The notes under the pieces were generated by a model. It saw nothing but the letters and a program-made list of their open reading frames with translations. It did no database searches and had not been told where the DNA came from. The translations under genes were made by a program, and so were the position numbers. Shown one piece after another: positions 26,508 to 36,228 of a DNA stretch of 64,000 nucleotides (the first letter of the stretch is position 1; the number at the start of each line of letters is the position of its first letter). The DNA lies in NCBI RefSeq assembly GCF_000023145.1, contig NC_012704.1, positions 186,001-250,000 on the forward strand. The letters run 5' to 3'. This stretch comes from Corynebacterium kroppenstedtii DSM 44385. GTDB lineage: Bacteria; Actinomycetota; Actinomycetes; Mycobacteriales; Mycobacteriaceae.

Positions 26508-28457
26508 ATGGCAAGGGAGGGTTACACCTCCGTCGAACTACGAAGGGCTCACGCTGTGCCAGCCTCATCTCATAGCTCCCCGCCGGATCAGTCCGGTTCC
26601 TCACCCCGCCAGCACTCTGCAGAATCACCGCATCCGCGCCGCGGCACTCCACAACAGGTCGCCCAGGCGCTTAAGCGAGCCGTCAACCCGGAACCTCGTC
26701 TGCACCCCGGGCTCATCCCCGGCCTCAGCGTCGAAGACACGGACCGGAAATTCCCCACCAACAAAACCGTGTTCGTTGTCGCGCTCACTGTGGCCGTGGC
26801 GGTGGTCCTCTGGGCGGCCGTCGCGCCGGGGAGCATCAGCGTCGTCGGCGCTGACATGCAAGAATGGATCACTACTCACTTCGCGTGGCTGCTGGGCGGC
26901 CTCATGATCGCGGTCCTTCTTTTCATGCTGATCGTGGGGTACGGCCCCACCGGGAACATCAAATTGGGTGCTGACGATTCCCGCCCGGATTATTCCACCG
27001 GATCGTGGATCGCCATGCTCTTTGCTGCGGGCCTCGGCATCGGCTTGATTTTCTACGGGCCGCTGGAACCACTGACGCATTTGCTCGACCCGACGCCCGC
27101 CACCGACGCCAAGTCCGGCACGATGGCCGCGGTGTTGCCGTCGATGTCAGCGACGATCCTGCACCAGGCCAGTTTGGCGTGGGCGATTTATGCCTTCGTC
27201 GGCGGTGCCATCGCGTACTCGTCGTACCGACGCGGTCGCCTCTCACTCATTTCCTCCATTTTCGAGCCTGTCTTCCCCGACGGAACGCACAAAATTCTGG
27301 GAGGAATTATTGATATTTTCGCCGTCCTTGTCACTCTCTTTGGAACGGCGATTTCCCTCGGCATCGGCGCCCTACAAATCCGCACAGGAACGTCGCTATT
27401 AACAGGAAAAGAAATTCACGGCAACGCTTTCCTGATTGGGGCGATGGTTCTTCTTACCGTGGTGTTTATTTTCTCTGCAGTAAGCGGAATTAAACGCGGA
27501 ATCCGGATGCTATCGAACGCAAACATGATCATTGTGGTGGCATTGGCTGCTTTCGCATTAATCACCGGCCCCACCTTGTTCATTCTGGATCTTTTCCCGA
27601 CGTCTATTTACGCGCTGTGCCAAAACTTCACGGCGATGATGTCCATCTCGCCGAGCCAAGGCGATGCCGAGAAAGAATTCTTGACGTCGTGGACCACGAT
27701 GTATTGGGCGTGGTGGGTGTCCTGGTCGCCCTTCGTCGGAATGTTTATTGCAAAAATTTCGAAAGGACGAACGCTGCGCCAATTCACCACTGTGGTGATT
27801 TTTGTCCCTGCGCTCATTTCCACCGCGTGGTACACGATTTATGGCGGCACCGCGATGTGGATGAACATGAAGGGCCCTGGTCTTGAGGTTAAAGGCTCGG
27901 GCGAAAACGTGATGTTCGATCTGCTGGATAATCTTCCTTTGACACCCATAACATCGACCGTTGTTCTTATTGCGGTCGTGATCTTCTTTACGACGGCTGC
28001 TGATTCCGCCACCAACGTGGTGGGGTCGATGTCTCAGTCGGGGCGAGCCTTGCCGTCCACTCCGATCACGATCATGTGGGGCGTTACCCTGGGGCTTATC
28101 GCGATCTTCCTGCTGCTGGCCGGTGGTCAAGATGCGCTGTCGGGATTGCAGTCAATCATGGTGACCAGCGCGTTCCCGTTCGTGTTCATTGTCATCGGGA
28201 TCATGATTGCGTGGGCGAAGGACCTGCGTCAGGATCCGTACATGATTCGACGCACCTACGCGCGCGAAGCCATTTCGCGTGGTGTGCATCGCGGCATCGA
28301 CATGTATGGGGATGATTTCGTGTTCGGCACCTCGCGTGTTCCGTCGGAGCAGGGGGCGGGTGCCGAGTTTCATAGTGACGATCCGTCCTTGACGGATTGG
28401 TATGTCGACCATCGAGGTGCGAGCACCGAGGGCGATGACGACAACGAAAACGGATAA
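26508..28457 (+). CDS. BCCT-family osmolyte transporter
   Basis: 649 residues; sodium-coupled uptake of betaine-type osmolytes such as glycine betaine, ectoine or carnitine. About 12 membrane spans start after an 85-residue Ser/Pro/Gln-rich N-tail. The signature GLGIGLIFYGPLEPLTHL (normally GxGIGxxFxGvxEP) and the aromatic TTMYWAWWVSWSPFVGMFIAKISKGRTLRQF are clear. The C-tail is acidic rather than basic, unlike stress-gated BetP. Start: ATG 26508 has no ribosome-binding site but a TATACC-like box 10 bases before it (leaderless mRNA possible); GTG 26556 has GAAGGG upstream. The two are hard to tell apart. BetP, EctP and LcoP types cannot be separated here. Confidence 0.9.
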   Translation: MAREGYTSVELRRAHAVPASSHSSPPDQSGSSPRQHSAESPHPRRGTPQQVAQALKRAVNPEPRLHPGLIPGLSVEDTDRKFPTNKTVFVVALTVAVAVVLWAAVAPGSISVVGADMQEWITTHFAWLLGGLMIAVLLFMLIVGYGPTGNIKLGADDSRPDYSTGSWIAMLFAAGLGIGLIFYGPLEPLTHLLDPTPATDAKSGTMAAVLPSMSATILHQASLAWAIYAFVGGAIAYSSYRRGRLSLISSIFEPVFPDGTHKILGGIIDIFAVLVTLFGTAISLGIGALQIRTGTSLLTGKEIHGNAFLIGAMVLLTVVFIFSAVSGIKRGIRMLSNANMIIVVALAAFALITGPTLFILDLFPTSIYALCQNFTAMMSISPSQGDAEKEFLTSWTTMYWAWWVSWSPFVGMFIAKISKGRTLRQFTTVVIFVPALISTAWYTIYGGTAMWMNMKGPGLEVKGSGENVMFDLLDNLPLTPITSTVVLIAVVIFFTTAADSATNVVGSMSQSGRALPSTPITIMWGVTLGLIAIFLLLAGGQDALSGLQSIMVTSAFPFVFIVIGIMIAWAKDLRQDPYMIRRTYAREAISRGVHRGIDMYGDDFVFGTSRVPSEQGAGAEFHSDDPSLTDWYVDHRGASTEGDDDNENG

Positions 28458-28474
28458 CGCCGTAGAGAAAATAA

Positions 28475-28502
28475 CCCCGGCGAAAGCGCAAACTCGCCGA
28501 GG
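28475..28502. terminator. Shared hairpin between convergent BCCT and gntP genes
   Basis: CCCCGGCGA and TCGCCGAGG pair (one mismatch) around a 10-base loop in the 55-base gap between two convergent genes. It probably ends both transcripts. Confidence 0.55.
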
Positions 28503-28512
28503 TCACATAACG

Positions 28513-29892
28513 TCAAATAACCAGGCTGAGCAGCATAATCGAAACCAGCCCCGTCACCGAGAGGATCGTCTCCATAAGCGACCAGGTTTTGAATGTCTGC
28601 CCGACGGTCATACCGAAGTACTCTTTGACCAGCCAGAACCCGGCGTCGTTCACGTGTGAGAGGAACACCGAGCCGACGCCAATCGCCAGCACGAGCAGGG
28701 CCGTGTGCGTGTCGGTCAGGTTGGCGGCTGCGGGTGCCATGATTCCGGCGGTGGTAATCGTCGACACGGTTGCTGAACCGGTAGCTAACCGAATCGCCAC
28801 GGCGACCAGCCACCCGGCCAGGATGGGGGAGAGCCCCACACCGTGGATCCAATCGCCGATGACCGTCGCCACACCCGTTTCGACCAGCGTTTCTTTGAAA
28901 CCGCCACCGGCTCCCACGATCAAAAGAATCCCCGCGATGGGCCCGAAGGAACCGCCGGCGACGTCGGATGTTTCTTTCAATGAATGTCCGGTGCGCAGCC
29001 CCAGCATGATCATCGCGTAAAACGTCGTAATGAGCAGGGCAACCAGGGGCTCGCCGACAAAGTCGAGGGCATTGCCAAATGCGCTTCCTTTGTCGATGCC
29101 GATGGTTTCCTCGACGGTCCTGGCCAGCATCAACACCACGGGAAGTAAAATAACGGAAATACCGACGCCAAACGAGGGGCGGGACTCGCGCGGAATATTT
29201 TTATCCGTGTCGAACGTGTCCGGCGCCGGCACGGGAACCCACTTCGCCATGAACCTCGCGGAAATCGGGCCAGAGATAATGACCGTCGGGATGGCGACGA
29301 TCAGCCCAAGACCCAAGGTCAGCCCGAGGTTGGCGGACAGCGAATCGATGGCAATCAAGGGACCGGGGTGCGGTGGAATCAAACCGTGCAAAGCTGACAA
29401 CCCAGCGAGCGCGGGGATGCCCAATAACACCACCGGGGCGTGAACACGCCTCGCCACCAGCATCACTACGGGAATGAGCAGAACCAGGCCGACCTCGAAG
29501 AACAGCGGAATACCAATCAGGAACGCCAGCGTCGCCATCACCCAGGGGAGGCGGTGCTCAGAGGTGTGTTCGAGGAATGTGTCAACAATTTCATCCGCCG
29601 CGCCGGTCTCAACGAGCAGCGCGCCAATAATCGCACCGAGCGCGATCAGAACCCCGACGCCGCCGACCGTCGACCCCATTCCCGACGAAAAAGCGGTGAA
29701 GGTATCAGTTAGCGTGATACCCGCCAGGAGCGCCAGCGCCCCAGAGCCGACCAGCAGCGACAAAAACGGGTGCAGTTTCAGCCACGTGATCAGCACAATA
29801 ATGAGCGCAATGCTCACGCACGCTGCCATGATGAGCTGCCCGTGGGAGGCGTGCACAGTGACGGTGGAGTCAGCTGCGAGCGGAGTGAGCAT
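28513..29892 (-). CDS. gntP: Gluconate permease, GntP family
   Basis: 459 residues, all membrane, proton-linked gluconate uptake. Typical pieces: HPFLSLLVGSGALALLAG, GSTVGGVGVLIALGAIIGALL, a GLIPPHPGPLIAIDSL motif near residue 175, and the C-terminal NDAGFWLVKEYFGMTVGQTFKTWS. It starts with TGATG, where the gntK TGA overlaps the gntP ATG, so the two are translationally coupled; a GTG one codon earlier is also possible. Gluconate enters here and is phosphorylated by the neighbouring kinase. Confidence 0.93.
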   Translation of the reverse strand: MLTPLAADSTVTVHASHGQLIMAACVSIALIIVLITWLKLHPFLSLLVGSGALALLAGITLTDTFTAFSSGMGSTVGGVGVLIALGAIIGALLVETGAADEIVDTFLEHTSEHRLPWVMATLAFLIGIPLFFEVGLVLLIPVVMLVARRVHAPVVLLGIPALAGLSALHGLIPPHPGPLIAIDSLSANLGLTLGLGLIVAIPTVIISGPISARFMAKWVPVPAPDTFDTDKNIPRESRPSFGVGISVILLPVVLMLARTVEETIGIDKGSAFGNALDFVGEPLVALLITTFYAMIMLGLRTGHSLKETSDVAGGSFGPIAGILLIVGAGGGFKETLVETGVATVIGDWIHGVGLSPILAGWLVAVAIRLATGSATVSTITTAGIMAPAAANLTDTHTALLVLAIGVGSVFLSHVNDAGFWLVKEYFGMTVGQTFKTWSLMETILSVTGLVSIMLLSLVI

Positions 29893-30428
29893 CACACGTG
29901 ACCTCCGGCGTCGGCACTTCGCTGAGCAATGGCCAGCACCTGTTTGTCCAGTTCCTCAATGGTTTGGGAAATGTCGAGGGTGATCCCGTTCTCGTCGCCC
30001 TCCAGCGTTTCCAGCGTGTCGAACTGCGATGGCAGCAGCGAGCGGGGCATAAAGTGGCCCGACCGCAATTCCATCCTGTTCGCGATGAGTTCCATCGGGC
30101 CATCGAGGTGTACGAAGAGCACATTGCCGTGGGCCTCGCTGAGCAAATCACGATAGGCGCGTTTCAGGGCAGAGCAGGTCACGACGGTTGACTCGCCGGC
30201 GTCGCCGTGCTCAGACATCCAATCCCGGAGGGCCCGCAGCCACGGCCAGCGGTCGTCGTCGGTAAGCGGAATCCCAGATTCCATTTTCTGGATATTCGAT
30301 TGCGGGTGAAAATCATCGGCCTCCGCGTAAGGGAAGCCGGTCGAATCATGGAGATGCTGGGCAACGGACGTTTTCCCACTGCCACTAACCCCCATGACGA
30401 CAATATGGAGAGGCACTGAAAGGTCCAT
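29892..30428 (-). CDS. gntK: Gluconokinase
   Basis: 178 residues from ATG 30426-30428, preceded by AAGGAAC; a frame to 30461 adds eleven unlikely residues. The P-loop GVSGSGKTS (11-19) and the conserved AEADDFHPQSNIQKMESGIPLTDDDRWPWL are textbook for this thermoresistant-type gluconate kinase, which makes 6-phosphogluconate for the pentose phosphate pathway. First gene of gntK-gntP. No GntR binding site was recognised upstream. Confidence 0.95.
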   Translation of the reverse strand: MDLSVPLHIVVMGVSGSGKTSVAQHLHDSTGFPYAEADDFHPQSNIQKMESGIPLTDDDRWPWLRALRDWMSEHGDAGESTVVTCSALKRAYRDLLSEAHGNVLFVHLDGPMELIANRMELRSGHFMPRSLLPSQFDTLETLEGDENGITLDISQTIEELDKQVLAIAQRSADAGGHV

Positions 30429-30729
30429 AGTCGTTCCTTGTCGATATGTGGTTCGGCTCACTTAATGCCGCGTAGGAGCCGAGGATCACACCTAACCGTA
30501 CTCATGAACCGGACATAACCCACGCATGGCTGGGGCTTCCTCCCGTATTTTCACCCCCGACATTGGCTCATCCGTTGGAGTGAGCGGTAAATCGTGCACG
30601 TGAACGACGGTCATACAGTCACGACGGTTACCCCCGCTGTGGCCGCGTTCTTTACCGGCTATACCGCCTATACCGGCGCGGGGTAGGTGAACCTTATTGC
30701 TGCATTATTGCAGCTGTCTTATTGCTGTT
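30429..30729. other. Upstream region of gntK with a short tandem repeat
   Basis: Three hundred bases that should hold the gntKP promoter. At the far end four copies of TTATTGC follow each other at about 13-14-base steps (30691-30740), two of them forming GCTGCAttatTGCAGC; the last copy overlaps the gluQ stop codon. No gene or known regulator site was found. Confidence 0.4.
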
Positions 30730-31920
30730 TTATTGCGGAGGCGTCCAGACGACGGGTTCATGCGACATCGCTTCGAGGTCGATGACCTGCAAAAGTTCGG
30801 GTGCCGACGCACACTCCGAGTGGCCGAGGGACCGCGCCACCCACGCCCATGCCGTGTCGTGGCCAAGCTCACGCACCGTGACCGCACCGTCGCGCTTCGC
30901 TAAGCGTTTGAGCTGGTGATCGGTGTTCTCATGGCCTTTCATTTCTTGCTTCGTGACGACGAGGGGCACGTGGTTGTACCTCCAGCGCGTGGGATGAACA
31001 GCCGGCGTGGCGGAGGTAGTGGCGGAGGTAGTGGCGGAGGTGTGAGTAGCCCACGGGTGCAAAGCCGTGGCCAGGAAGTTTTGGGCGGGCGCGGAGGAGA
31101 GAAGGTCATCACCGCGCGTGATCTGGTCAACGCCCATGGTGAGGTCATCGACGACGACGGCCAGGTTGTACGCCCAATTGCCGTCCCCGCGGTGAAGGAC
31201 GATGTCATCGACCGGGCCTGAATAACCGCTGGGAACACTAGATTGTGTGGAATCGGACGATGGTGCGGAATCGAGCTGCTGACCGTACGTGGCGAAATCT
31301 TCGTGAATAGTCCAGAGCCCTGGGGCGGTGGTGTGACTACCGTTCGTGGCGTAATCATTACCCACGACGGCCTCGTACGCCGCGTGGGCGTTGAAACGAA
31401 TTGCTGGTTTACGCCCTTGTTCAGCAAGTTTGGCGCACTGCTCGTGGCGTTCTTCGTCGGTAAGGTTTCTGCACGTCCCGGGGTACATTCCGGGTGCCAC
31501 ATGTGGCGCGCGCGATGCTTCCCGTATATCTTTCCGCGAGCAGTAGCATTCATAAACCCAGCCGCGTTCGGCTAGCCAGTGGAGGGCCTCGTCGTACAGA
31601 GGAAAGCGATCAGATTGTTTGATGGGCTCGCTGTCCCAATCCATGCCGAAGGAGGCAAGATCCTCCATCTGGTCGAGTGCGGCGCTGTCGTGGGAGCGCT
31701 GTTGGTCGATGTCCTCGATGCGGTACAGCATGCGCCGGCCCGTTGAATGCGCGAAAAGCCAGGCCAGGGTGTATGTACGCAGGTTCCCGAGGTGAAAATC
31801 TCCGGACGGACTTGGGGCGAAACGCCCCGCGCCAAGTTTTGAGGGCTCTTCAGGTGTTGAGTGCGCCTTAGGTATTGAGTCGGCCCCCGGCGCTTGCGTG
31901 TGTTCCCGTGCTATACCCAC
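30730..31920 (-). CDS. gluQ: Glutamyl-Q tRNA(Asp) synthetase
   Basis: 396 residues, longer than the usual ~300. It attaches Glu to queuosine 34 of tRNA-Asp. The class I catalytic core is clear: GRFAPSPSGDFHLGNLRTYTLAW (HIGH-like HLGN), the zinc region YECYCSRKD...GMYPGTCR, DDIVLHRGDGNWAYNLAVVVDD, and a KMSKS-like KRLAKRDGA. It lacks the anticodon domain of GluRS. An insert TSATTSATTSATPA sits before the last motif, an odd short repeat. The start is a GTG. It lies 25 bases downstream of tgt, which would make the base it modifies: a functional pair. Confidence 0.9.
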   Translation of the reverse strand: MGIAREHTQAPGADSIPKAHSTPEEPSKLGAGRFAPSPSGDFHLGNLRTYTLAWLFAHSTGRRMLYRIEDIDQQRSHDSAALDQMEDLASFGMDWDSEPIKQSDRFPLYDEALHWLAERGWVYECYCSRKDIREASRAPHVAPGMYPGTCRNLTDEERHEQCAKLAEQGRKPAIRFNAHAAYEAVVGNDYATNGSHTTAPGLWTIHEDFATYGQQLDSAPSSDSTQSSVPSGYSGPVDDIVLHRGDGNWAYNLAVVVDDLTMGVDQITRGDDLLSSAPAQNFLATALHPWATHTSATTSATTSATPAVHPTRWRYNHVPLVVTKQEMKGHENTDHQLKRLAKRDGAVTVRELGHDTAWAWVARSLGHSECASAPELLQVIDLEAMSHEPVVWTPPQ

Positions 31921-31945
31921 TGTGTATCGCTATTTCTGTTTTCCG

Positions 31946-33229
31946 CTATTTCCACTCTGGTGCGCGCCCACCATTGGCATAATACCGACCGAGAAATTCA
32001 TCGCGGTATTCGTGGAAACGGCCCTCGATAAGAGCTTGCCGCGCATTATGCACCAGTGACACAATGAATTGAATGTTATGAATACTGCACAGAGTTCCCG
32101 CTAAAAACTCTTTAGCTTTGAGCAAATGGTGAATATACGCGCGAGAATACTGGCTTACATACCCTTCTATTTCATCATCTATAGGACGGAAATCGCGGGT
32201 AAACCGTGCTGTCTTCAAGCTCAATCGGCCGTCTAACGTGTAAACGCCTCCGCGCCGGCCCAGCCGGGTGGGGGAAACGCAATCAAAAGTATCTGCCCCG
32301 GCCTCTATGGCGGTGAATAAATCATCGGGCTCGCTAATTCCTAATAAATGGCGTGGTTTATTCTCTGGCAACACGTCAGTGACCCATCCGACGATGGTTC
32401 CCAACGCACTTTTCTCCAGAGCGCCACCGATTCCGAAACCACCGAATCCACGACGGCCCTCAGCCTCGAACTGGTCCGACATATCGACCAATGATTGCGC
32501 AGCGTGGCGTCGTAAATCTTCATATTGGGCGCCCTGAACCACACCCCACAAGGATTGAAGTGGCTTACCGGCGCGGGTCTCCGTCAGCCGGTTATGTTCC
32601 TCGAGACACCGCTGAGCCCAACGCCGGGTTCGCTCCACCGACTCCTCTTGATATTCCCGCGAATCCATGAGCGTCGTCAGCTCATCAAACGCGAACATAA
32701 TATCGGCGCCTAATCCATGTTGGATTTGCATCGATTTTTCGGGTGTAAAGCGATGCTTGGACCCATTAATAACGCTGCGGAAATTAACGCCATCCTCATC
32801 GACATGAGCGTAACGCTCTTTATGCCGGGCTTTTACATCCTCGGGTTTAATATCCTTGGTGTCCATGGCTAACACCTTTTTAAACCCGACGCCCAAGCTC
32901 ATCACCTGAAATCCACCAGAATCGGTGTACGTCGGGCCATGCCAATTCTCAAACTTGGCGACGCCACCGGCCTCATCGACCAGCTCGGGCCCGGGCTGAA
33001 GATAAAGGTGGTAAGCGTTTGAGAGGATCGCTTGAGCACCGGTTGCTCTGATTTGCTCTGGAGTGAGCATTTTTACCGTTGCTTTAGTTGCCACAGGAAT
33101 AAAAGCTGGCGTGGGAATATCGCCGTGAGGAGTATGGATCACTCCGGCACGTGCTTTCCCCGCGGAATTAATGACGTCGAATGACGTATCGGTGGCACGT
33201 GAGCCCGCTACGGTAGGGGATTCAGTCAT
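31946..33229 (-). CDS. tgt: tRNA-guanine transglycosylase, divergent and lacking the zinc site
   Basis: 427 residues versus about 375 for E. coli Tgt. It swaps guanine 34 for a 7-deazaguanine precursor in GUN-anticodon tRNAs. The catalytic Asp motif YTDSGGFQVMS (Asp 103) and FDCVSPTRLGRRGG are kept. Two family marks are changed. The base-recognition FDEC motif reads FDELTTL. And the CxCxxC zinc ligands before SRAYxHHL are missing (EIEGYVSQYSRAYIHHLLKAKEF), leaving only IHN. So it probably folds without zinc and may use another base, such as queuine salvaged from outside. No ribosome-binding site precedes the ATG; a TACTCT box 7 bases earlier would allow a leaderless mRNA. Confidence 0.88.
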   Translation of the reverse strand: MTESPTVAGSRATDTSFDVINSAGKARAGVIHTPHGDIPTPAFIPVATKATVKMLTPEQIRATGAQAILSNAYHLYLQPGPELVDEAGGVAKFENWHGPTYTDSGGFQVMSLGVGFKKVLAMDTKDIKPEDVKARHKERYAHVDEDGVNFRSVINGSKHRFTPEKSMQIQHGLGADIMFAFDELTTLMDSREYQEESVERTRRWAQRCLEEHNRLTETRAGKPLQSLWGVVQGAQYEDLRRHAAQSLVDMSDQFEAEGRRGFGGFGIGGALEKSALGTIVGWVTDVLPENKPRHLLGISEPDDLFTAIEAGADTFDCVSPTRLGRRGGVYTLDGRLSLKTARFTRDFRPIDDEIEGYVSQYSRAYIHHLLKAKEFLAGTLCSIHNIQFIVSLVHNARQALIEGRFHEYRDEFLGRYYANGGRAPEWK

Positions 33230-33315
33230 GACAGCAAGAGTAGCAACGGCACGCCCACGGTTACGAAGCTCAGTGGCATGGGCACGTTTCGGCTGTGGTC
33301 AGCGCGCGGAATCCG

Positions 33316-34722
33316 CTAGCTCTCCCACCATTGGTGCTCGGGAACTGCCATCGTTCCGTCTTGAAGCGGTTTCACGCCCAACGCTTGGTGCAGCTGCACA
33401 ATATTGTGGTCGAATCCCCACGCAGACCCAGCCATATACACCCCATAGAGCTTGGCCGTAGCTTCACTTACTTCTTCGCAGGCAGCATCCCAATTCTCTT
33501 CCAAGTTGTTGCACCATGCTTTGAGGGTACGGGCGTAGTGAGGACGTAAGTTTTCCTCGTGCATCACTTCAAAGCCTGCACCCTGCATATTCGCAATGAT
33601 ATTTCCTGAACAGTGCAGTTCTCCGTCGGGGAAAATATAGCGATCAAGGAACGGGCCAGCATTGGTCTTGGCTTCATTAATCGGGCGAGTAATGCAGTGG
33701 TTGAGTATCAATCCGCCCGGGCGAAGCTTGTTGAAAAGAAATGAAAAGAAATCGTGGTAATTAGCCGTACCGATGTGTTCCAGAATGCCGATAGCTGAAA
33801 TGGCATCGAAATCTGTTTCTGGAATATCTCGATAGTCTTGGAACCGCACCTCAGCACGGTCACTAAGCCCCTGACGAGCAATCTCTTCATTAGCCCACTC
33901 GGCTTGTTCCCGGGACAAGGTTGCCCCGATCGCCTTGACTCCGTGGCGGGCGGCGTAGCGAACCATTCCGCCCCAACCGCATCCAACATCAAGAAGCGTA
34001 TCCCCTGGTTGTAGGCGTAATTTATCGAAAATAAGGCGGTATTTATTTTCTTGCGCTTCCTCCAGGGTGGCGGAGGGATCGGGATAATAAGCGCAGGTAT
34101 AGGTCATCGACGGCCCTAAAAAGAGTTCATAAAACCTATTCGAGACGTCATAATGGTGGCTAATTGATTCTGCGTCGCGTTGCTGAGAATGTCGGGATAG
34201 GCCGTCGATAGCGCGTTGCCAAAATGGGACCATTTCCTGCGGAGGTTGGGGCAAATTCCGGAAGGCATCCATTGCCGCCAAGGAACCGATAATCCGGCGG
34301 ACCGTGGACGGCGATAGCTTTTTTAGACGAACAGTCCGCAATACCCCGAACAAGTCATAGGGGTTCGCAGGATGGGTGCCGCTCACCCGCAAATTATCGG
34401 TTAAATACGCGCGGGCAAGGCCTAATTCACCGGGAGCCGTCGCGATATAGGCTAAGCCGTCTTTGGTGATGTGGATTCCCATATCGCCGGAAGCGTCCGC
34501 CGAAGTCGCTGCGCCATTCGTCCCACCAGCAGAGGAACCGTCAAAAGCGGTCACACGAATGGGGAAATCAGCGATGGCGTCGATAATCTCGCCCACCGTC
34601 ATGGGGTGGGACGCGGGCCGAATCAACTTGGTCAATGGGGTGCTGATCAGGGCCGACATGATCGTCGGGTCAGCACCGACCATGCTGGTTGCGTGGCGGG
34701 CAAGTCCGGGAATTTTCACCAT
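33316..34722 (-). CDS. SAM-dependent fatty-acid methyltransferase of the cyclopropane synthase family (copy 2)
   Basis: 468 residues. An N-terminal helical domain binds lipid; the Rossmann domain carries LLDVGCGWGGMVRYAA for SAM and AIGILEHIGTANY with active-site residues. It shares long identical stretches with the neighbour at 34.8 kb (FLGPSMTYTCAYYP, LEEAQENKYRL), so the two are tandem duplicates. With the FAD enzyme at 36.2 kb it forms the set known in actinobacteria to put a 10-methyl branch into oleate: the methyltransferase makes the methylene, the oxidoreductase reduces it (tuberculostearic acid). Cyclopropane formation is the alternative. Confidence 0.88.
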   Translation of the reverse strand: MVKIPGLARHATSMVGADPTIMSALISTPLTKLIRPASHPMTVGEIIDAIADFPIRVTAFDGSSAGGTNGAATSADASGDMGIHITKDGLAYIATAPGELGLARAYLTDNLRVSGTHPANPYDLFGVLRTVRLKKLSPSTVRRIIGSLAAMDAFRNLPQPPQEMVPFWQRAIDGLSRHSQQRDAESISHHYDVSNRFYELFLGPSMTYTCAYYPDPSATLEEAQENKYRLIFDKLRLQPGDTLLDVGCGWGGMVRYAARHGVKAIGATLSREQAEWANEEIARQGLSDRAEVRFQDYRDIPETDFDAISAIGILEHIGTANYHDFFSFLFNKLRPGGLILNHCITRPINEAKTNAGPFLDRYIFPDGELHCSGNIIANMQGAGFEVMHEENLRPHYARTLKAWCNNLEENWDAACEEVSEATAKLYGVYMAGSAWGFDHNIVQLHQALGVKPLQDGTMAVPEHQWWES

Positions 34723-34756
34723 GACGATTAACTGTACTAATAGCTACGTCCGCTAG

Positions 34757-36061
34757 CTACGCTTTCCACCAGGGGCGCAGCGGAAGATTCCACGTTCCAT
34801 CGTCGGGAAGTTTCTGTCCCAACACCTGGTGGAGCTGAATGATGTTGTGGTCGAAGCCCCACTCGGAACCGGCCATATACAGACCGAACAAACGCGCCGT
34901 GGACGGCTCCACCAACGTGCTGGCCTCGTCCCAATTCTTTTGAAGATTCAGGCACCAATCACGCAGCGTATGGGCATAATGTGGCCGCAGATCTTCCTCA
35001 TGAACAACATCAAAACCGACGTCCTGCATGCGGGTAATGATGGTGCCCGCGCCGGTGAGCTCACCGTCGGGGAAAATGTAGCGTCCAATGAACTGCCCTG
35101 TTCGCGTCGGGCGGTTATGTGGCCGGGTAATGCAGTGGTTAAGGATCATTCCCTCAGGCCGCAATTTGCCATAAAGGAAGCTAAAGAATGATCGATAATT
35201 CTTCGGACCAATGTGCTCCAAAATGCCGATAGCAGAAACAGCGTCGAAATCGCTTTCTGGCACATCGCGATAATCCTGGTAGCGGACCTCGGCGAATTCC
35301 TCCAGGCCCTGGCGCTTAATTTCTTCATTCGCCCACTCAGCCTGCGCATGAGACAGCGTCACGCCCAACGCATGAACCCCACGCTTGGCGGCATAGCGAA
35401 CCATTCCGCCCCAACCACAGCCGACATCAAGAAGGCGATCGCCCTCTTTCAGCCGCAACTTGTCAAACACCAACCGGTATTTGTTTTCTTGGGCCTCTTC
35501 CAACGTCGCATTTTCAGTGGGGTAGCACGCACAGGTGTACGTCATGGATGGCCCTAAGAAATGCTCGTAAAAGCTATTCGAGACGTCATAATGATGACTA
35601 ATCGCTTGTGCATCGCGAGCCTTAGAGTGCCGACGAGTCGACTTCGCCACTCCCTCCATCGCACCGCGAAGAGCCTTGTGCCATCCAGGAATAACTTCCT
35701 GGTGGGGGATGGGAAGGCGTCGGAAAGCGTGATGATTGCGTAACTCACGGATCAGTTTGGCAATCACACGAGGATTCTTAGAGATCGAAATCGTCGAATA
35801 CGCCTTTTGTAAATCGTCGAAAAGGACATACGGATGGGCAGGATGAGATCCTTTGCCCTCAACAGTCAATGCGCCCGTCACATAAGCGCGGGCAAGTCCT
35901 AAATCGCCCGGTGCCGTCGCGATATAGGCCAGAGCATCCTCGTTTTCCAGACGGACAGTAATATCGCCCGAACCAATGGAGCTTCCGTCATAAGCCTCCA
36001 CCTTGAATGGCAGCGGCCCTTTCGTAATAGATGCGATGATATCTGCGACAGTCATACTCAA
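34757..36061 (-). CDS. SAM-dependent fatty-acid methyltransferase of the cyclopropane synthase family (copy 1)
   Basis: 434 residues; ATG 36061 or 36055. SAM motif LLDVGCGWGGMVRYAAKRG and the FLGPSMTYTCACYP and HCITRPHN motifs are those of cyclopropane/methylene fatty-acyl phospholipid synthases. It lies 34 bases upstream of its tandem paralogue and 168 bases downstream of the FAD oxidoreductase, all on one strand. Gene order oxidoreductase-methyltransferase is that of the tmsA-tmsB (bfaA-bfaB) clusters, so 10-methylene-stearate formation on membrane phospholipid acyl chains is the likely job; which copy does what cannot be told. Confidence 0.9.
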   Translation of the reverse strand: MSMTVADIIASITKGPLPFKVEAYDGSSIGSGDITVRLENEDALAYIATAPGDLGLARAYVTGALTVEGKGSHPAHPYVLFDDLQKAYSTISISKNPRVIAKLIRELRNHHAFRRLPIPHQEVIPGWHKALRGAMEGVAKSTRRHSKARDAQAISHHYDVSNSFYEHFLGPSMTYTCACYPTENATLEEAQENKYRLVFDKLRLKEGDRLLDVGCGWGGMVRYAAKRGVHALGVTLSHAQAEWANEEIKRQGLEEFAEVRYQDYRDVPESDFDAVSAIGILEHIGPKNYRSFFSFLYGKLRPEGMILNHCITRPHNRPTRTGQFIGRYIFPDGELTGAGTIITRMQDVGFDVVHEEDLRPHYAHTLRDWCLNLQKNWDEASTLVEPSTARLFGLYMAGSEWGFDHNIIQLHQVLGQKLPDDGTWNLPLRPWWKA

Positions 36062-36228
36062 TGCGCCCGACTCTTTTCTCTTCGTCCTCAGGTATTCGGC
36101 TGGCGCAATGGCGCTACACGGCAGGTACTGGCCTAATGACCTCGTGTGTCGGTAGCGTCATCGCGTCGCAAATAGTTACAACCATAGTAGTACTGAGCGC
36201 TTCCCTCACCACGTCGGGCGGAATTCGC

